Source: WRIS01 sp964345475
GTDB lineage: Bacteria; Actinomycetota; Coriobacteriia; Coriobacteriales; Eggerthellaceae
Reading direction: 5' to 3'
Length of the DNA: 12,360 bases
Assembly: GCA_964345475.1 (NCBI GenBank)
Contig: CAYFQW010000023.1
Coordinates: forward strand, 1-12,360
The notes under the pieces were generated by a model. It searched no databases, was not told the DNA's origin, and worked only from the letters and a program-made list of their open reading frames with translations. The position numbers and the translations under genes are program-made. The first letter of the stretch is position 1, and every line of letters begins with the position of its first letter. Shown here piece after piece: positions 1 through 6,959 of this stretch.

Positions 1-45
1 TTTCAGGAAACTCATACTTTGCTTTCTCGCGTTTTTGTGGCTCCG

Positions 46-54
46 ATTGTACCA
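46..54 (-). promoter_or_regulatory. Possible outward extended -10 promoter
   Basis: Read on the minus strand this is TGGTACAAT, an extended -10 (TGn followed by a hexamer matching TATAAT at five of six positions). No good -35 is seen at the usual distance. About 31 bases downstream, at 15-13 on the minus strand, an ATG opens a frame (MSFLK) that runs off the left edge. It could be the start of a divergent gene, but its ribosome site is poor and only five codons are visible. Confidence 0.22.
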
Positions 55-174
55 GCTTCAAGTTTGGATTGCTTCTTGTATCGCCATTTTCCCCTGGTGT
101 GTTCGCTCAGAAACTCACGTTTTCCGTATGCTCGGTTTTGTTATAAAAAATATTCAGGCAGGGAGAATTTAGAA

Positions 175-230
175 AATAGACCCGTTTCGGATACGCAAAA
201 GAAGAGGTCAGGTATGCAATAGACCCGTTT
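175..230. repeat. 13-bp direct repeat upstream of the flavoprotein gene
   Basis: AATAGACCCGTTT occurs at 175-187 and again at 218-230, and each copy is followed by one variable base and then GG. The copies start 43 bp apart, about four helical turns, so a protein bound at both would sit on the same DNA face. This suggests paired operator half-sites for an activator of the gene at 358. The repeat is seen directly; the regulatory role is inference. Confidence 0.4.
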
Positions 231-357
231 GGGGTGCAGCATATTCGGAGAGTACTTTTTACCATATGTGCAGGTATTTTGAACATATTGAACGAGCTTT
301 TGGGCGCAAAAAAGAAATTCGAATCATGTATCAGGAAAAGAGATCTAGGAGGTAAGA

Positions 358-2253
358 ATGTACTGCAAAAAGAGAGGTACAAGGGAAGTAGGATGGAAGA
401 GGAAGCAGGCCGTAGGATTTTCAAAGCTGGGGGCATTGTTTTTGATCGCAACCCTTTTCATTGCCGGATTGGCGTCCTGTGCACCCGCCACACAAAACGA
501 TGGTAGCTCAGGAGGCAATGAGGCTCAGACACAGAGCTACACTCCGGGTACCTACACCGGTGTCGGCTCAGGAAACGGCGGGGACATAGTCGTCGAAGTA
601 AGCTTCAGCGAGGATGCGATTACCAAGATAGAAATAGTATCCGAATCGGAAACGCCCACCATTTCGGAAATTGCCTTCGACACGCTGCCTGAGGCTGTAG
701 TAGAATACCAAAGTCTCGGTGTTGATACCGTTTCGGGGGCTACCCTTACGAGCTTCGGGGTCAAGGCTGCTATTGCCGATGCAGTTACTCAGGCAGGCGG
801 CGATCTCAGTGCTCTCGAGAAGGCCCCAGCCCAGTCTCAATCAAGCGAAACCATTGACATGGAAGCTGATGTAATCGTAATCGGTGGAGGCGGTTCAGGC
901 ATGTCGGCCACTATCCGCTTGCAGGAGCTTGCGAAAGATGTAATCCTGGTAGAGAAGACGGCTCGTTTGGGTGGAACGCTTTCCGTAAGCGGAGGCAATC
1001 AAGTTGTATCTGGAAGAAAGCTACAGGTCGAAGAGGGAGTTACCGATGATTCTGTCGACTTGATGGTTTCCGATTTTCAAAAAAATGGAGAAGATATCTG
1101 CGTTCCTGAACTCATCGATATGTATGCCAGCAACATAGGGGCTACGACCGATTGGCTGAATGAATACGTGGGCGTGCAGTATGCAGAGGGCCTTCATGAC
1201 CTTGCTGAATACAGCGTGGATCGTGAACTTGCCTACGAAGGCGGCGGCGCTGGTGCTACGGAGTCGTTCCGTCAAGCTATGGTCGATTCAGGTGCTGAGG
1301 TGCTTTTAAGCACTACAGCTGAAGAGCTTATTGTCGATGACGGCAAAGTAGTGGGCGTTACAGCAAGAGCCCAAAATGGAACTGTCTACAACCTCAAGGC
1401 AGAGTCGGTGGTCATGGCAACAGGCGGCTACGGAAATGCCGATGAATACCTTACCGAAGAACTACAGAACGCATTGTACTATGGCCTCATGTCTTCTACT
1501 GGCGATGGCCTAACCATGGCAACAGCCGAGGGCATAGATGCTGCAACCCGCATGATTGAATATGCAAAGTTGTATCCCAACGGGGTCGAGACCTCTCTTG
1601 GTCGTGCAAAATCAACTATCGACGGTAACCTTAAAGTATGGCCGATGAGTGCTATTCTCGTAAACGCTGAAGGTGAGCGCGTAGTAAACGAAAAGGCAAG
1701 CAACCACGACATCCTCGAAGTAGAACTTCAGCAGACAGGCGCCATGCTGTACCTTCTAATGGATCAAGAAAATTTCGACGTGTGGCGTGAGAAGTTGACC
1801 GATACGGGCTTCAGCCAAAAAGCGGTTGATGGTTATTTAGAGGCTAATGGCTCGGAAAACCCCATCTTCGCTCATGGCGAGACGGTTGAGGAATTAGCTA
1901 AAACACTCGGAATGGAACCAGTCATCCTGCAAGCAACTATCGACGCCTATAATGAAGGTGTTGAAAAAGGTGAAGATGAATTTGGCCGCAGCGGCGATTA
2001 CTTGGGTATGAAGATCGGTGTGGGTCCTTATTATCTCATCGAGCAAAAGCCTCGCTATGCAACTACGATGGGTGGCCTTGTGGTAAATGAGCGGCTTCAA
2101 GTGATGAATAACAAGGGTCAGGCAATAGAGGGTTTGTATGCAGCCGGTGAGGTAGTCGGAGGGGTAATGGGTTCCAACTCTCCTTCTGGTGCAAACAACG
2201 GCTGGGCGGTTACGTCCGGCAAATTGGTTGCCGATTCAATAGCAGAAAACTAA
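358..2253 (+). CDS. Exported FMN/FAD-dependent reductase, fumarate/urocanate reductase family
   Basis: The 631-residue protein starts at an ATG five bases after AGGAGG (347-352). Residues 14-41 form a signal peptide ending in the lipobox LASC, with C41 as lipidation site. It has no clear twin arginine, only K14-R15-K16. Residues 61-147 are an FMN-binding domain with DTVSGATLTS; T129 is the expected threonine for covalent FMN attachment by ApbE. From 170 on is a fumarate-reductase-type FAD domain, with the dinucleotide motif VIGGGGSG (174-181), MATGGYG near 353-359 and a C-terminal FAD segment at 592-614. Such proteins pass electrons to an organic acceptor outside the membrane. The positions that bind and protonate fumarate appear changed (W428, T569, S608), so the acceptor is probably not fumarate. 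No membrane electron-donor gene is adjacent. The family call is firm; the substrate is unknown. Confidence 0.9.
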   Translation: MYCKKRGTREVGWKRKQAVGFSKLGALFLIATLFIAGLASCAPATQNDGSSGGNEAQTQSYTPGTYTGVGSGNGGDIVVEVSFSEDAITKIEIVSESETPTISEIAFDTLPEAVVEYQSLGVDTVSGATLTSFGVKAAIADAVTQAGGDLSALEKAPAQSQSSETIDMEADVIVIGGGGSGMSATIRLQELAKDVILVEKTARLGGTLSVSGGNQVVSGRKLQVEEGVTDDSVDLMVSDFQKNGEDICVPELIDMYASNIGATTDWLNEYVGVQYAEGLHDLAEYSVDRELAYEGGGAGATESFRQAMVDSGAEVLLSTTAEELIVDDGKVVGVTARAQNGTVYNLKAESVVMATGGYGNADEYLTEELQNALYYGLMSSTGDGLTMATAEGIDAATRMIEYAKLYPNGVETSLGRAKSTIDGNLKVWPMSAILVNAEGERVVNEKASNHDILEVELQQTGAMLYLLMDQENFDVWREKLTDTGFSQKAVDGYLEANGSENPIFAHGETVEELAKTLGMEPVILQATIDAYNEGVEKGEDEFGRSGDYLGMKIGVGPYYLIEQKPRYATTMGGLVVNERLQVMNNKGQAIEGLYAAGEVVGGVMGSNSPSGANNGWAVTSGKLVADSIAEN

Positions 2254-2282
2254 GCCGCAAGCTATAATTATCCCGCAATACA

Positions 2283-2311
2283 AAAGGCGTCTTCCTCACG
2301 GAGGCGCCTTT
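2283..2311 (+). terminator. Rho-independent terminator after the flavoprotein gene
   Basis: AAAGGCG at the left and CGCCTTT at the right close a stem of about 12 pairs, with one G-U pair and a bulged T, around a short loop (TCAC). The downstream tract is TTTCTCT, so the U-run is imperfect. It lies 30 bases after the stop codon at 2253, the usual place for a terminator. Confidence 0.75.
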
Positions 2312-2377
2312 CTCTACATAGATTGCGTGTTTTAAGCCCATGGCTAACTTCGGTATCGGGGAGGCCGAACGTGCATA

Positions 2378-2410
2378 GTTGCAAGTGCGAACAACTTGCA
2401 ACATGTTCGT
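2378..2410. repeat. Overlapping, mutually exclusive inverted repeats
   Basis: GTTGCAAGT (2378-2386) and ACTTGCAAC (2394-2402) form a perfect 9-bp inverted repeat with a 7-base loop. A second one, CGAACA (2388-2393) with TGTTCG (2404-2409), uses the first loop and the flank beyond it, so the two hairpins cannot form together. They start 21 bases past the 3' end of tRNA-Ser on the minus strand. No U-run follows on either strand, so this is not a classical terminator. Confidence 0.5.
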
Positions 2411-2430
2411 TCAGGGGTCGCATCATAGTC

Positions 2431-2518
2431 TGGCGGAGGAAGTAGGATTTGAACCCACGGTACCTCGCGGTACAACAGTTTTCAAGACTGCCGCCTTCAG
2501 CCACTCGGCCATTCCTCC
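2431..2518 (-). tRNA. tRNA-Ser, anticodon UGA
   Basis: On the minus strand the 5' acceptor GGAGGAA (2518-2512) pairs with TTCCTCC, followed by discriminator G (2434) and an encoded CCA (2433-2431). The D-arm begins GGCCGAGTGG. The anticodon loop CTTGAAA carries TGA. A long variable arm around GTACCGCGAGGTAC is class II, as expected for serine, and the T-loop is TTCAAAT. This reads UCN codons, mainly UCA. The plus-strand frame crossing this gene is an antisense artefact. Confidence 0.96.
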
Positions 2519-2630
2519 GCATATAGTGCGCTTTTTTGCCCCGCTTTTCGAGCCTTGGCGTCCAAAGTTCTAGCTAAGGTGTCTTTTAGGCGAAGCGGAC
2601 AAACAAGCGTTACGGCACGATAGGATAACA

Positions 2631-2646
2631 TATAATAGGGTGTATG
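2631..2646 (+). promoter_or_regulatory. TATAAT -10 element placed for a leaderless tadA transcript
   Basis: A perfect TATAAT at 2631-2636 lies only seven bases before the tadA ATG at 2644. Normal -10 to start spacing would put the transcript 5' end at or within about two bases of that ATG. No typical ribosome site is present; AGGG at 2637-2640 is only three bases from the ATG. No good -35 is seen. Leaderless messages are common in Actinobacteria. Confidence 0.5.
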
Positions 2647-3102
2647 ACTGATGCAGAATACATGGAACTAGCATTGAAGCAGGCTCGAAAGGCAGAAAAG
2701 CTTGACGAAGTGCCTATTGGGGCAGTCGTAGTGTATGAGGGGAAAGTTATAGCCGAGGCCTGCAATTCACGAGAAATCAACAAAGACCCCGCGGGTCATG
2801 CGGAGTTTCTTGCTATGAAGGCCGCTTCGCAATACCTGGAGGCATGGCGTCTCACAGGTTGTACCGTGTATGTGACGCTTGAGCCCTGCCTAATGTGTGC
2901 GGGTCTCATGCAACAAGCCCGTATTGACCGCTGTGTATTTGGTGCTTTCGATCCTAAGGCAGGTGCTTTGGGAAGCTTATACTCCGTACACGAAGACGAG
3001 AGACTGAACCACAGGTTCGAGGTGCTATCAGGCGTGTGCCAAGAAGAATGTGCACGATTGCTCAGTAATTTTTTCTCCAAAAAAAGAAAGAACAAAAAAT
3101 AA
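2644..3102 (+). CDS. tadA: tRNA adenosine(34) deaminase TadA
   Basis: This 152-residue cytidine-deaminase-fold enzyme converts adenosine 34 to inosine at the wobble position of tRNA-Arg(ACG), so that it can read CGU, CGC and CGA. The zinc and catalytic residues are visible: H52 and E54 in the HAE motif, and C82 and C85 in PCLMC. Upstream, EVPIGAVVV (residues 22-30) and the conserved N41 match the family. The length is normal. The start at 2644 is supported by the family N-terminus (YMELALKQARKAEK). The C-terminus is lysine-rich. Its stop codon shares one base with the ispE start (TAATG), so the two are translationally coupled. I find no ordinary ribosome site, which fits the leaderless reading. 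Confidence 0.95.
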   Translation: MTDAEYMELALKQARKAEKLDEVPIGAVVVYEGKVIAEACNSREINKDPAGHAEFLAMKAASQYLEAWRLTGCTVYVTLEPCLMCAGLMQQARIDRCVFGAFDPKAGALGSLYSVHEDERLNHRFEVLSGVCQEECARLLSNFFSKKRKNKK

Positions 3103-4007
3103 TGACATCGCTCAAGATTATCGCGCCGGCAAAAACTAATCTTTATCTTGGGGTGGGCCCTGTTCGTCAAGACGGTTTTCATGAGGTTACGACGGTCATG
3201 CACACGCTCGAGCTACACGATCTTATTCACTTTGATTATCAGCCAGGAGGGACGGATGGTCTTGTGGTTGATGCGAGCTGTTATGCCGGCAAAGATGTGG
3301 AGCCCCTTGAGATTGCGTCTAAAGATAACCTTGCAGTCCGAGCGGTCTATAGGCTCGCTGAGCATCTAGGCAGAGATGTAAACGAAACGATACACATGAG
3401 GATTGATAAGAATATTCCTCACAAGGCTGGCCTGGGAGGAGGGTCCTCAAATGCTGCAGCTGCTCTTGTTGCAGCAGCTCAAATATGGGGACTTGATGCT
3501 CAATCGCCGTATGTGTTGCAGGCGGCGTCTGAGCTTGGCTCTGATATAAGCTTCTTCTTATATGGAGGATGCGCCTTGTTTTCAGGTAAGGGAGATGTAT
3601 TCGAGCGGAGCCTCAGGCCCATGAATCAAGAGCTCGTCATCATAAAGCCTTTCGAGGGCGTATCGACTGCTGCAGCCTATCAGGTTTTTGATAAAAATCC
3701 ATGTATTCCCTCTGATGATGTGTTGGAGCAGCTCAAGCTCGCTCAAATCGCACAGGATGTACCTTTGTTCAACGGCTTGGAGGAAGCCGCAACAACAATC
3801 CTCCCCGAACTGCGTGATGTTTTTCATTGGGCGAGCATGCAGAATGAGGCTCAAAGCGTATTTATTTCAGGAAGCGGGTCGTCAACAATCGTTTTTTGTA
3901 CAGATGTTATGACAGCTTGCGGGATTGCAAGTGCTGCGAAGAAGAAAGGGTGGTGGGCTTGCGCCACAAACTGCAGCTCCCTGGGCGCTGCAGTGCTTTC
4001 CGAATGA
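3102..4007 (+). CDS. ispE: 4-diphosphocytidyl-2-C-methyl-D-erythritol kinase IspE
   Basis: A 301-residue GHMP kinase of the non-mevalonate (MEP) isoprenoid pathway, cytosolic. It phosphorylates the 2-hydroxyl of CDP-methylerythritol using ATP. The N-terminal PAKTNLYL (residues 9-16) contains the conserved lysine K11. The GHMP ATP-binding loop is GLGGGSSNAA (residues 110-119). ELGSDISFFLYGG contains the conserved aspartate D148. The third GHMP motif is FISGSGSS near residue 253. All catalytic signatures are present and the length is normal. It overlaps the tadA stop by one base, which implies one transcript. The next gene, lemA, begins about 155 bases on with its own likely promoter. No clear terminator is seen after ispE. 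Confidence 0.95.
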   Translation: MTSLKIIAPAKTNLYLGVGPVRQDGFHEVTTVMHTLELHDLIHFDYQPGGTDGLVVDASCYAGKDVEPLEIASKDNLAVRAVYRLAEHLGRDVNETIHMRIDKNIPHKAGLGGGSSNAAAALVAAAQIWGLDAQSPYVLQAASELGSDISFFLYGGCALFSGKGDVFERSLRPMNQELVIIKPFEGVSTAAAYQVFDKNPCIPSDDVLEQLKLAQIAQDVPLFNGLEEAATTILPELRDVFHWASMQNEAQSVFISGSGSSTIVFCTDVMTACGIASAAKKKGWWACATNCSSLGAAVLSE

Positions 4008-4109
4008 TTTCATGTCCTTCAAAAAAAGATATGCGGTGGCATCTGCTCTATTAGTTCTTCGAACGTACAATAATTGGAAGATTGTCGAATAATAGGGCAT
4101 TGATACAAG

Positions 4110-4140
4110 ACCTTATTTATGGCAGATGGTAGAATAAGGT
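4110..4140 (+). promoter_or_regulatory. lemA promoter overlapped by an 8-bp inverted repeat
   Basis: TGGTAGAAT at 4127-4135 is an extended -10 (five of six matches to TATAAT), placed for a transcript start near 4142. That leaves a short leader with the GGAGG site before lemA. ACCTTATT (4110-4117) and AATAAGGT (4133-4140) form a perfect 8-bp inverted repeat with a 15-base spacer, and the right arm covers the end of the -10. A protein bound there would block the promoter. Promoter and operator roles are inferred. Confidence 0.42.
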
Positions 4141-4163
4141 ACGTCCGTCGATGGGAGGTTTTT

Positions 4164-4715
4164 ATGATCGCAGTGCTTATTGTTATTGCTGTCTTGCTTG
4201 TGTTGGTGGTCGCAGTTATTGGGCTGTACAACAATCTTGTAAAACTGCGAAATATGGTAGACAATGCTTGGGCTCAAATTGATGTTCAGCTGCAACGGCG
4301 ACTTGACCTCATTCCAAATCTGGTCGATACGGTTAAGGGCTACGCATCTCATGAGTCGAAGACCTTTGAAGCTGTCACTGAGGCTCGCTCTGCTGTGGCA
4401 CATGCTAGCACCCCTGAAGCCAAGATGGAGGCAGATAATGTACTCACGGGTACACTAAAAAGCCTGTTTGCGGTTGCCGAGGGCTATCCAGAGCTTAAGG
4501 CAAGCGAGAACTTTCAACAGCTACAAGCTGAGTTGTCGAACACAGAAGATAAAATTTCGTATATGCGCCAAAGCTATAACGATGTAGTTATGAAGTTCAA
4601 TACCGCTATTCAAACTTTCCCTGCAGTGCTTGTTGCTGGAATTCTCGGATTCACCAAGCGTGAGAGTTTTGATGCTGACGGTGGGGCAGAGGTGGCTCCT
4701 CGAGTTCAGTTTTAA
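4164..4715 (+). CDS. lemA: LemA family membrane-anchored protein
   Basis: The 183-residue protein begins with one hydrophobic segment (residues 1-21). Helical LemA features follow: LYNNLVKLRNMVDNAWAQID, then RRLDLIPNLVDTVKGYA, and a late conserved stretch MRQSYNDVVMKFN ending near PAVLVAG. LemA proteins have a short outward N-terminus and a helical cytoplasmic domain; their biochemical role is not settled. I place the start at 4164, where GGAGG (4154-4158) lies five bases upstream. An in-frame ATG at 4119 would add 15 charged residues ahead of the membrane segment and has no ribosome site. LemA is usually next to a DUF2207 membrane protein; here that partner starts 261 bases downstream with an opposite-strand tRNA between them. 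Confidence 0.9.
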   Translation: MIAVLIVIAVLLVLVVAVIGLYNNLVKLRNMVDNAWAQIDVQLQRRLDLIPNLVDTVKGYASHESKTFEAVTEARSAVAHASTPEAKMEADNVLTGTLKSLFAVAEGYPELKASENFQQLQAELSNTEDKISYMRQSYNDVVMKFNTAIQTFPAVLVAGILGFTKRESFDADGGAEVAPRVQF

Positions 4716-4799
4716 TGCAGGCTCATATCGTTTGATTGAAAGCAGTCGAAAGCTGGAGACGGCTAGTATTGTGCAGTGTTGGCAATATCCATGTAAGAC

Positions 4800-4890
4800 T
4801 GGCGGAGAGCTAGGGATTCGAACCCTAGATACGCTTATGGCGTATACTCGCTTAGCAGGCGAGCACCTTCGGCCTCTCGGTCAGCTCTCC
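4800..4890 (-). tRNA. tRNA-Ser, anticodon GCU
   Basis: On the minus strand acceptor GGAGAGC (4890-4884) pairs with GCTCTCC, followed by discriminator G (4803) and encoded CCA (4802-4800). The anticodon loop CTGCTAA carries GCT. A long variable arm around TATACGCCATAAGCGTAT marks a class II tRNA, as expected for serine, and the T-loop is TTCGAAT. It reads AGC and AGU codons. It is antisense to the direction of lemA and the DUF2207 gene and sits between them. Confidence 0.96.
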
Positions 4891-4902
4891 GTCGATACTG
4901 AA

Positions 4903-4926
4903 ACCATATTGATACTCAAGTATGGT
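4903..4926. repeat. Hairpin-forming inverted repeat between tRNA-Ser and the DUF2207 gene
   Basis: ACCATA (4903-4908) pairs with TATGGT (4921-4926), and TTGA (4909-4912) pairs with TCAA (4916-4919). This gives ten pairs, one bulged G (4920) and a three-base loop. It begins 13 bases upstream of the tRNA 5' end and ends about 50 bases before the DUF2207 start, so it lies in a shared divergent promoter region. It may be an operator. There is no U-run, so it is not a terminator. Confidence 0.45.
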
Positions 4927-4976
4927 GCGAAGAGAAATGATACCTTTACGGAGCGCTTCTTGCAAGGAGGATGTTG

Positions 4977-6959
4977 ATGCAAAACATGAAGCAAACGCAA
5001 AGAGGTTTAATAGTCGCCCTTTTTACTGCAGGAGCTTTAGCGCTGGCATTCTTCTTGCTCTCTCTTGTGCCTGGCCAAGCTTACGCAAAAAGCTACACAA
5101 TAGATCAGGTTGATATCGACGTCGAATTGCTAGACGATGCAAGCATGAGGGTGCGCGAAAGTCGAGTGTATTCTTTCGATGGTACTTTTTCCCTTGTCGG
5201 TTGGATATATGGCGATACGGAAGCCGATATGAAAAGGGAAATTATAGGAGCAAGCGTCCAGCGCCTCGATTCGAACGGAGATGTGCTTGGGGAAGAAGCG
5301 CTCCCGTACGAGGAGTTTGTAACATCCTGGAGAACCGAGGGGGGCCCTTCTATCGACTCGTACTCCTATGACAAGGAGTACGACACCCTGTATCTCTTTT
5401 GCATGGCCTCAAACGAGAGCATTGTTCTTACGGCGGAGTACTCGCTCACGAACGTTGTTCATGTGTACAAAGATATCGGGGAATTTTACTGGAAATATAT
5501 TTCAGATGGATGGGACGAGCCTTCTAAAAACGTTACACTCCACGTAAGCCTGCCTCTTCCGCAGGACACAAGTACGCTCAGCGAGGACAGTATCCGTGCA
5601 TGGGGACATGGTCCTCTTGACGGGACGGTGAGTTTCAATGAAGACGGATCCATAACGTATGCGGTCGCAAACGTAAACGCCGGCCAATTTGCGGAGGCTC
5701 GTATTGTATTCCCCTCAGACTTTCTAACAGGGTTTACGGCGGTCAGCACTGTGCAGGAGCAGCGTCAGACGCAAGAGTATTTAAGCACGGTCCTTGAAGA
5801 AGAGCAGCGCTGGAGCGATGAAGCAAACTTACAGCGCCGACTATCTCTCCTGTTCATGATAGCATGCGCACTTGCCGCCGTTGCCCTCTTAGTATGGGCC
5901 ATATTCCAGTATTTCAAGTACGGAAAAGAGTATGAACCAGATTTTACCGACGAGTATTGGAGAGATGTTCCGTCTCCTACCGATCACCCAGCGGTTATCG
6001 CTCGCTTATGGCGCTGGAATAAAGAAAGTAACGAAGATTTCACAGCTACTCTTATACAGCTTTCCCATAAAGGTGCGATTATTATCAACAAGGGAACGTA
6101 TGAAAAGAAAGGCTTGTTCGGATCAAAGCCTATTGACGACTATTATTTTGTAAGAAATCGCCAAGTTGAGGCAAGCCTTAACGACCCTATCGATAAAGCC
6201 GCTATGCGTCTACTCTTCGACGTGATAGGGAAAGGGGCAGAGTCGCTTTGGTTTACTTCGATTCAGGTCTTTGGGAAAGCGAATCCGCAGCGATTTGTTG
6301 ATGAGATGGAATCATGGCAAGGTATTGTTACCGCCGAAACAAACAAACGAGATTTCTTTGAACTCAAGAGCGAGCACAAACAGATGCTAATGGTGGGGGT
6401 AGCTGTTGGGGCGTTCGTTCTTGCAACTGGAGCATCCTTCTTCACTGAAAATTTCTTTCCGCTCATCTTTATCGTGCCGACATCCATAGCTCTTTATGTC
6501 ATTGCGCGCTATATGCCAAGGCGCAGTAGGGAAGGGAACAATCTCGATGCTAAGGCCAAGGCCTTGAAAAATTGGCTCCGAGACTTTTCTGCTCTTAATG
6601 AGCGGCCTCCTACTGACGTGAAGGTGTGGGGCGAGTTCATGGTATACGCTTTTATTTTTGGGGTTGCAAAACAGGTTATTAAGGCCCTTCAGTTTAAAGT
6701 GCCCGAATTATTTGAGCAGGATACAAACAGCATGACGGGTTCTTATGTTCCTTGGTGGTTTTGGTACAGCGCATCACTAGGAAGTGGAGGCCGTACTATG
6801 CCTTCTGCAAGCGATATGCTGCAGACGTCAATTTCGAACACTGCGCAAACAGCGAAGGCCGCTCTGTCAAGTTCAAGTAGTGGTAGCGGCAGCGGCGGCG
6901 GATTTTCTGGCGGCGGCGGTGGTGGTTTTGGTGGTGGCGGCGGCGGATTTGCCCGATAA
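4977..6959 (+). CDS. DUF2207 family membrane protein with glycine-rich C-terminus
   Basis: I choose the ATG at 4977, giving 660 residues, because AGGAGG ends at 4970 and leaves a six-base spacer. The ATG at 4971 touches the ribosome site. Residues 1-37 are a signal peptide with cleavage after AYA. The extracytoplasmic DUF2207 domain runs to about residue 285. A membrane helix is at 289-312, a cytoplasmic stretch follows, then two helices near 470-490 and 494-513, another soluble stretch, and a Ser/Gly-rich tail (631-660) with runs such as GGGGGGF. This architecture is common for DUF2207 proteins encoded beside LemA. The function is unknown; a cell-envelope role is inferred from topology and pairing. 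Plausible but weaker alternative starts are 4971 and the TTG at 4974. Confidence 0.88.
   Translation: MQNMKQTQRGLIVALFTAGALALAFFLLSLVPGQAYAKSYTIDQVDIDVELLDDASMRVRESRVYSFDGTFSLVGWIYGDTEADMKREIIGASVQRLDSNGDVLGEEALPYEEFVTSWRTEGGPSIDSYSYDKEYDTLYLFCMASNESIVLTAEYSLTNVVHVYKDIGEFYWKYISDGWDEPSKNVTLHVSLPLPQDTSTLSEDSIRAWGHGPLDGTVSFNEDGSITYAVANVNAGQFAEARIVFPSDFLTGFTAVSTVQEQRQTQEYLSTVLEEEQRWSDEANLQRRLSLLFMIACALAAVALLVWAIFQYFKYGKEYEPDFTDEYWRDVPSPTDHPAVIARLWRWNKESNEDFTATLIQLSHKGAIIINKGTYEKKGLFGSKPIDDYYFVRNRQVEASLNDPIDKAAMRLLFDVIGKGAESLWFTSIQVFGKANPQRFVDEMESWQGIVTAETNKRDFFELKSEHKQMLMVGVAVGAFVLATGASFFTENFFPLIFIVPTSIALYVIARYMPRRSREGNNLDAKAKALKNWLRDFSALNERPPTDVKVWGEFMVYAFIFGVAKQVIKALQFKVPELFEQDTNSMTGSYVPWWFWYSASLGSGGRTMPSASDMLQTSISNTAQTAKAALSSSSSGSGSGGGFSGGGGGGFGGGGGGFAR
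6882..6950 (+). repeat. Low-complexity GGC/GGT codon tract
   Basis: This is a run of glycine codons with interspersed Phe and Ser at the 3' end of the DUF2207 gene. It is far richer in G than its surroundings. Such tracts are prone to slippage and length variation. The complementary strand reads as a proline-rich frame, which is an artefact. Confidence 0.7.

Larger units (their letters stand above)
1..357. other. Non-coding region upstream of the flavoprotein gene
   Basis: No convincing gene lies here; the open frames have no ribosome site and no recognisable protein. It holds a 13-bp direct repeat at 175-187 and 218-230 and an extended -10-like element on the minus strand at 46-54. The AT-rich stretch around 142-150 could serve as a -10 for the flavoprotein gene, but no matching -35 is visible. 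The leader just before 358 ends in a strong ribosome binding site. Confidence 0.6.

Noticed and set aside
2379..2573. Plus-strand open frame across tRNA-Ser(UGA), containing EEVGFEPTVPRGTT
   Set aside because: It is the antisense of a tRNA gene, a well-known source of false protein calls; no ribosome site.
4119..4163. Longer lemA start at 4119
   Set aside because: No ribosome site, it overlaps the predicted promoter, and it puts charged residues before the membrane segment. The ATG at 4164 has GGAGG at the right distance.
4971..4976. DUF2207 start at 4971
   Set aside because: The ATG touches the AGGAGG ribosome site with no spacer; the ATG at 4977 has a six-base spacer.
4630..4977. Plus-strand open frame across tRNA-Ser(GCU), containing GGELGIRTLDT
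   Set aside because: Antisense of a tRNA and out of frame with lemA; no ribosome site.
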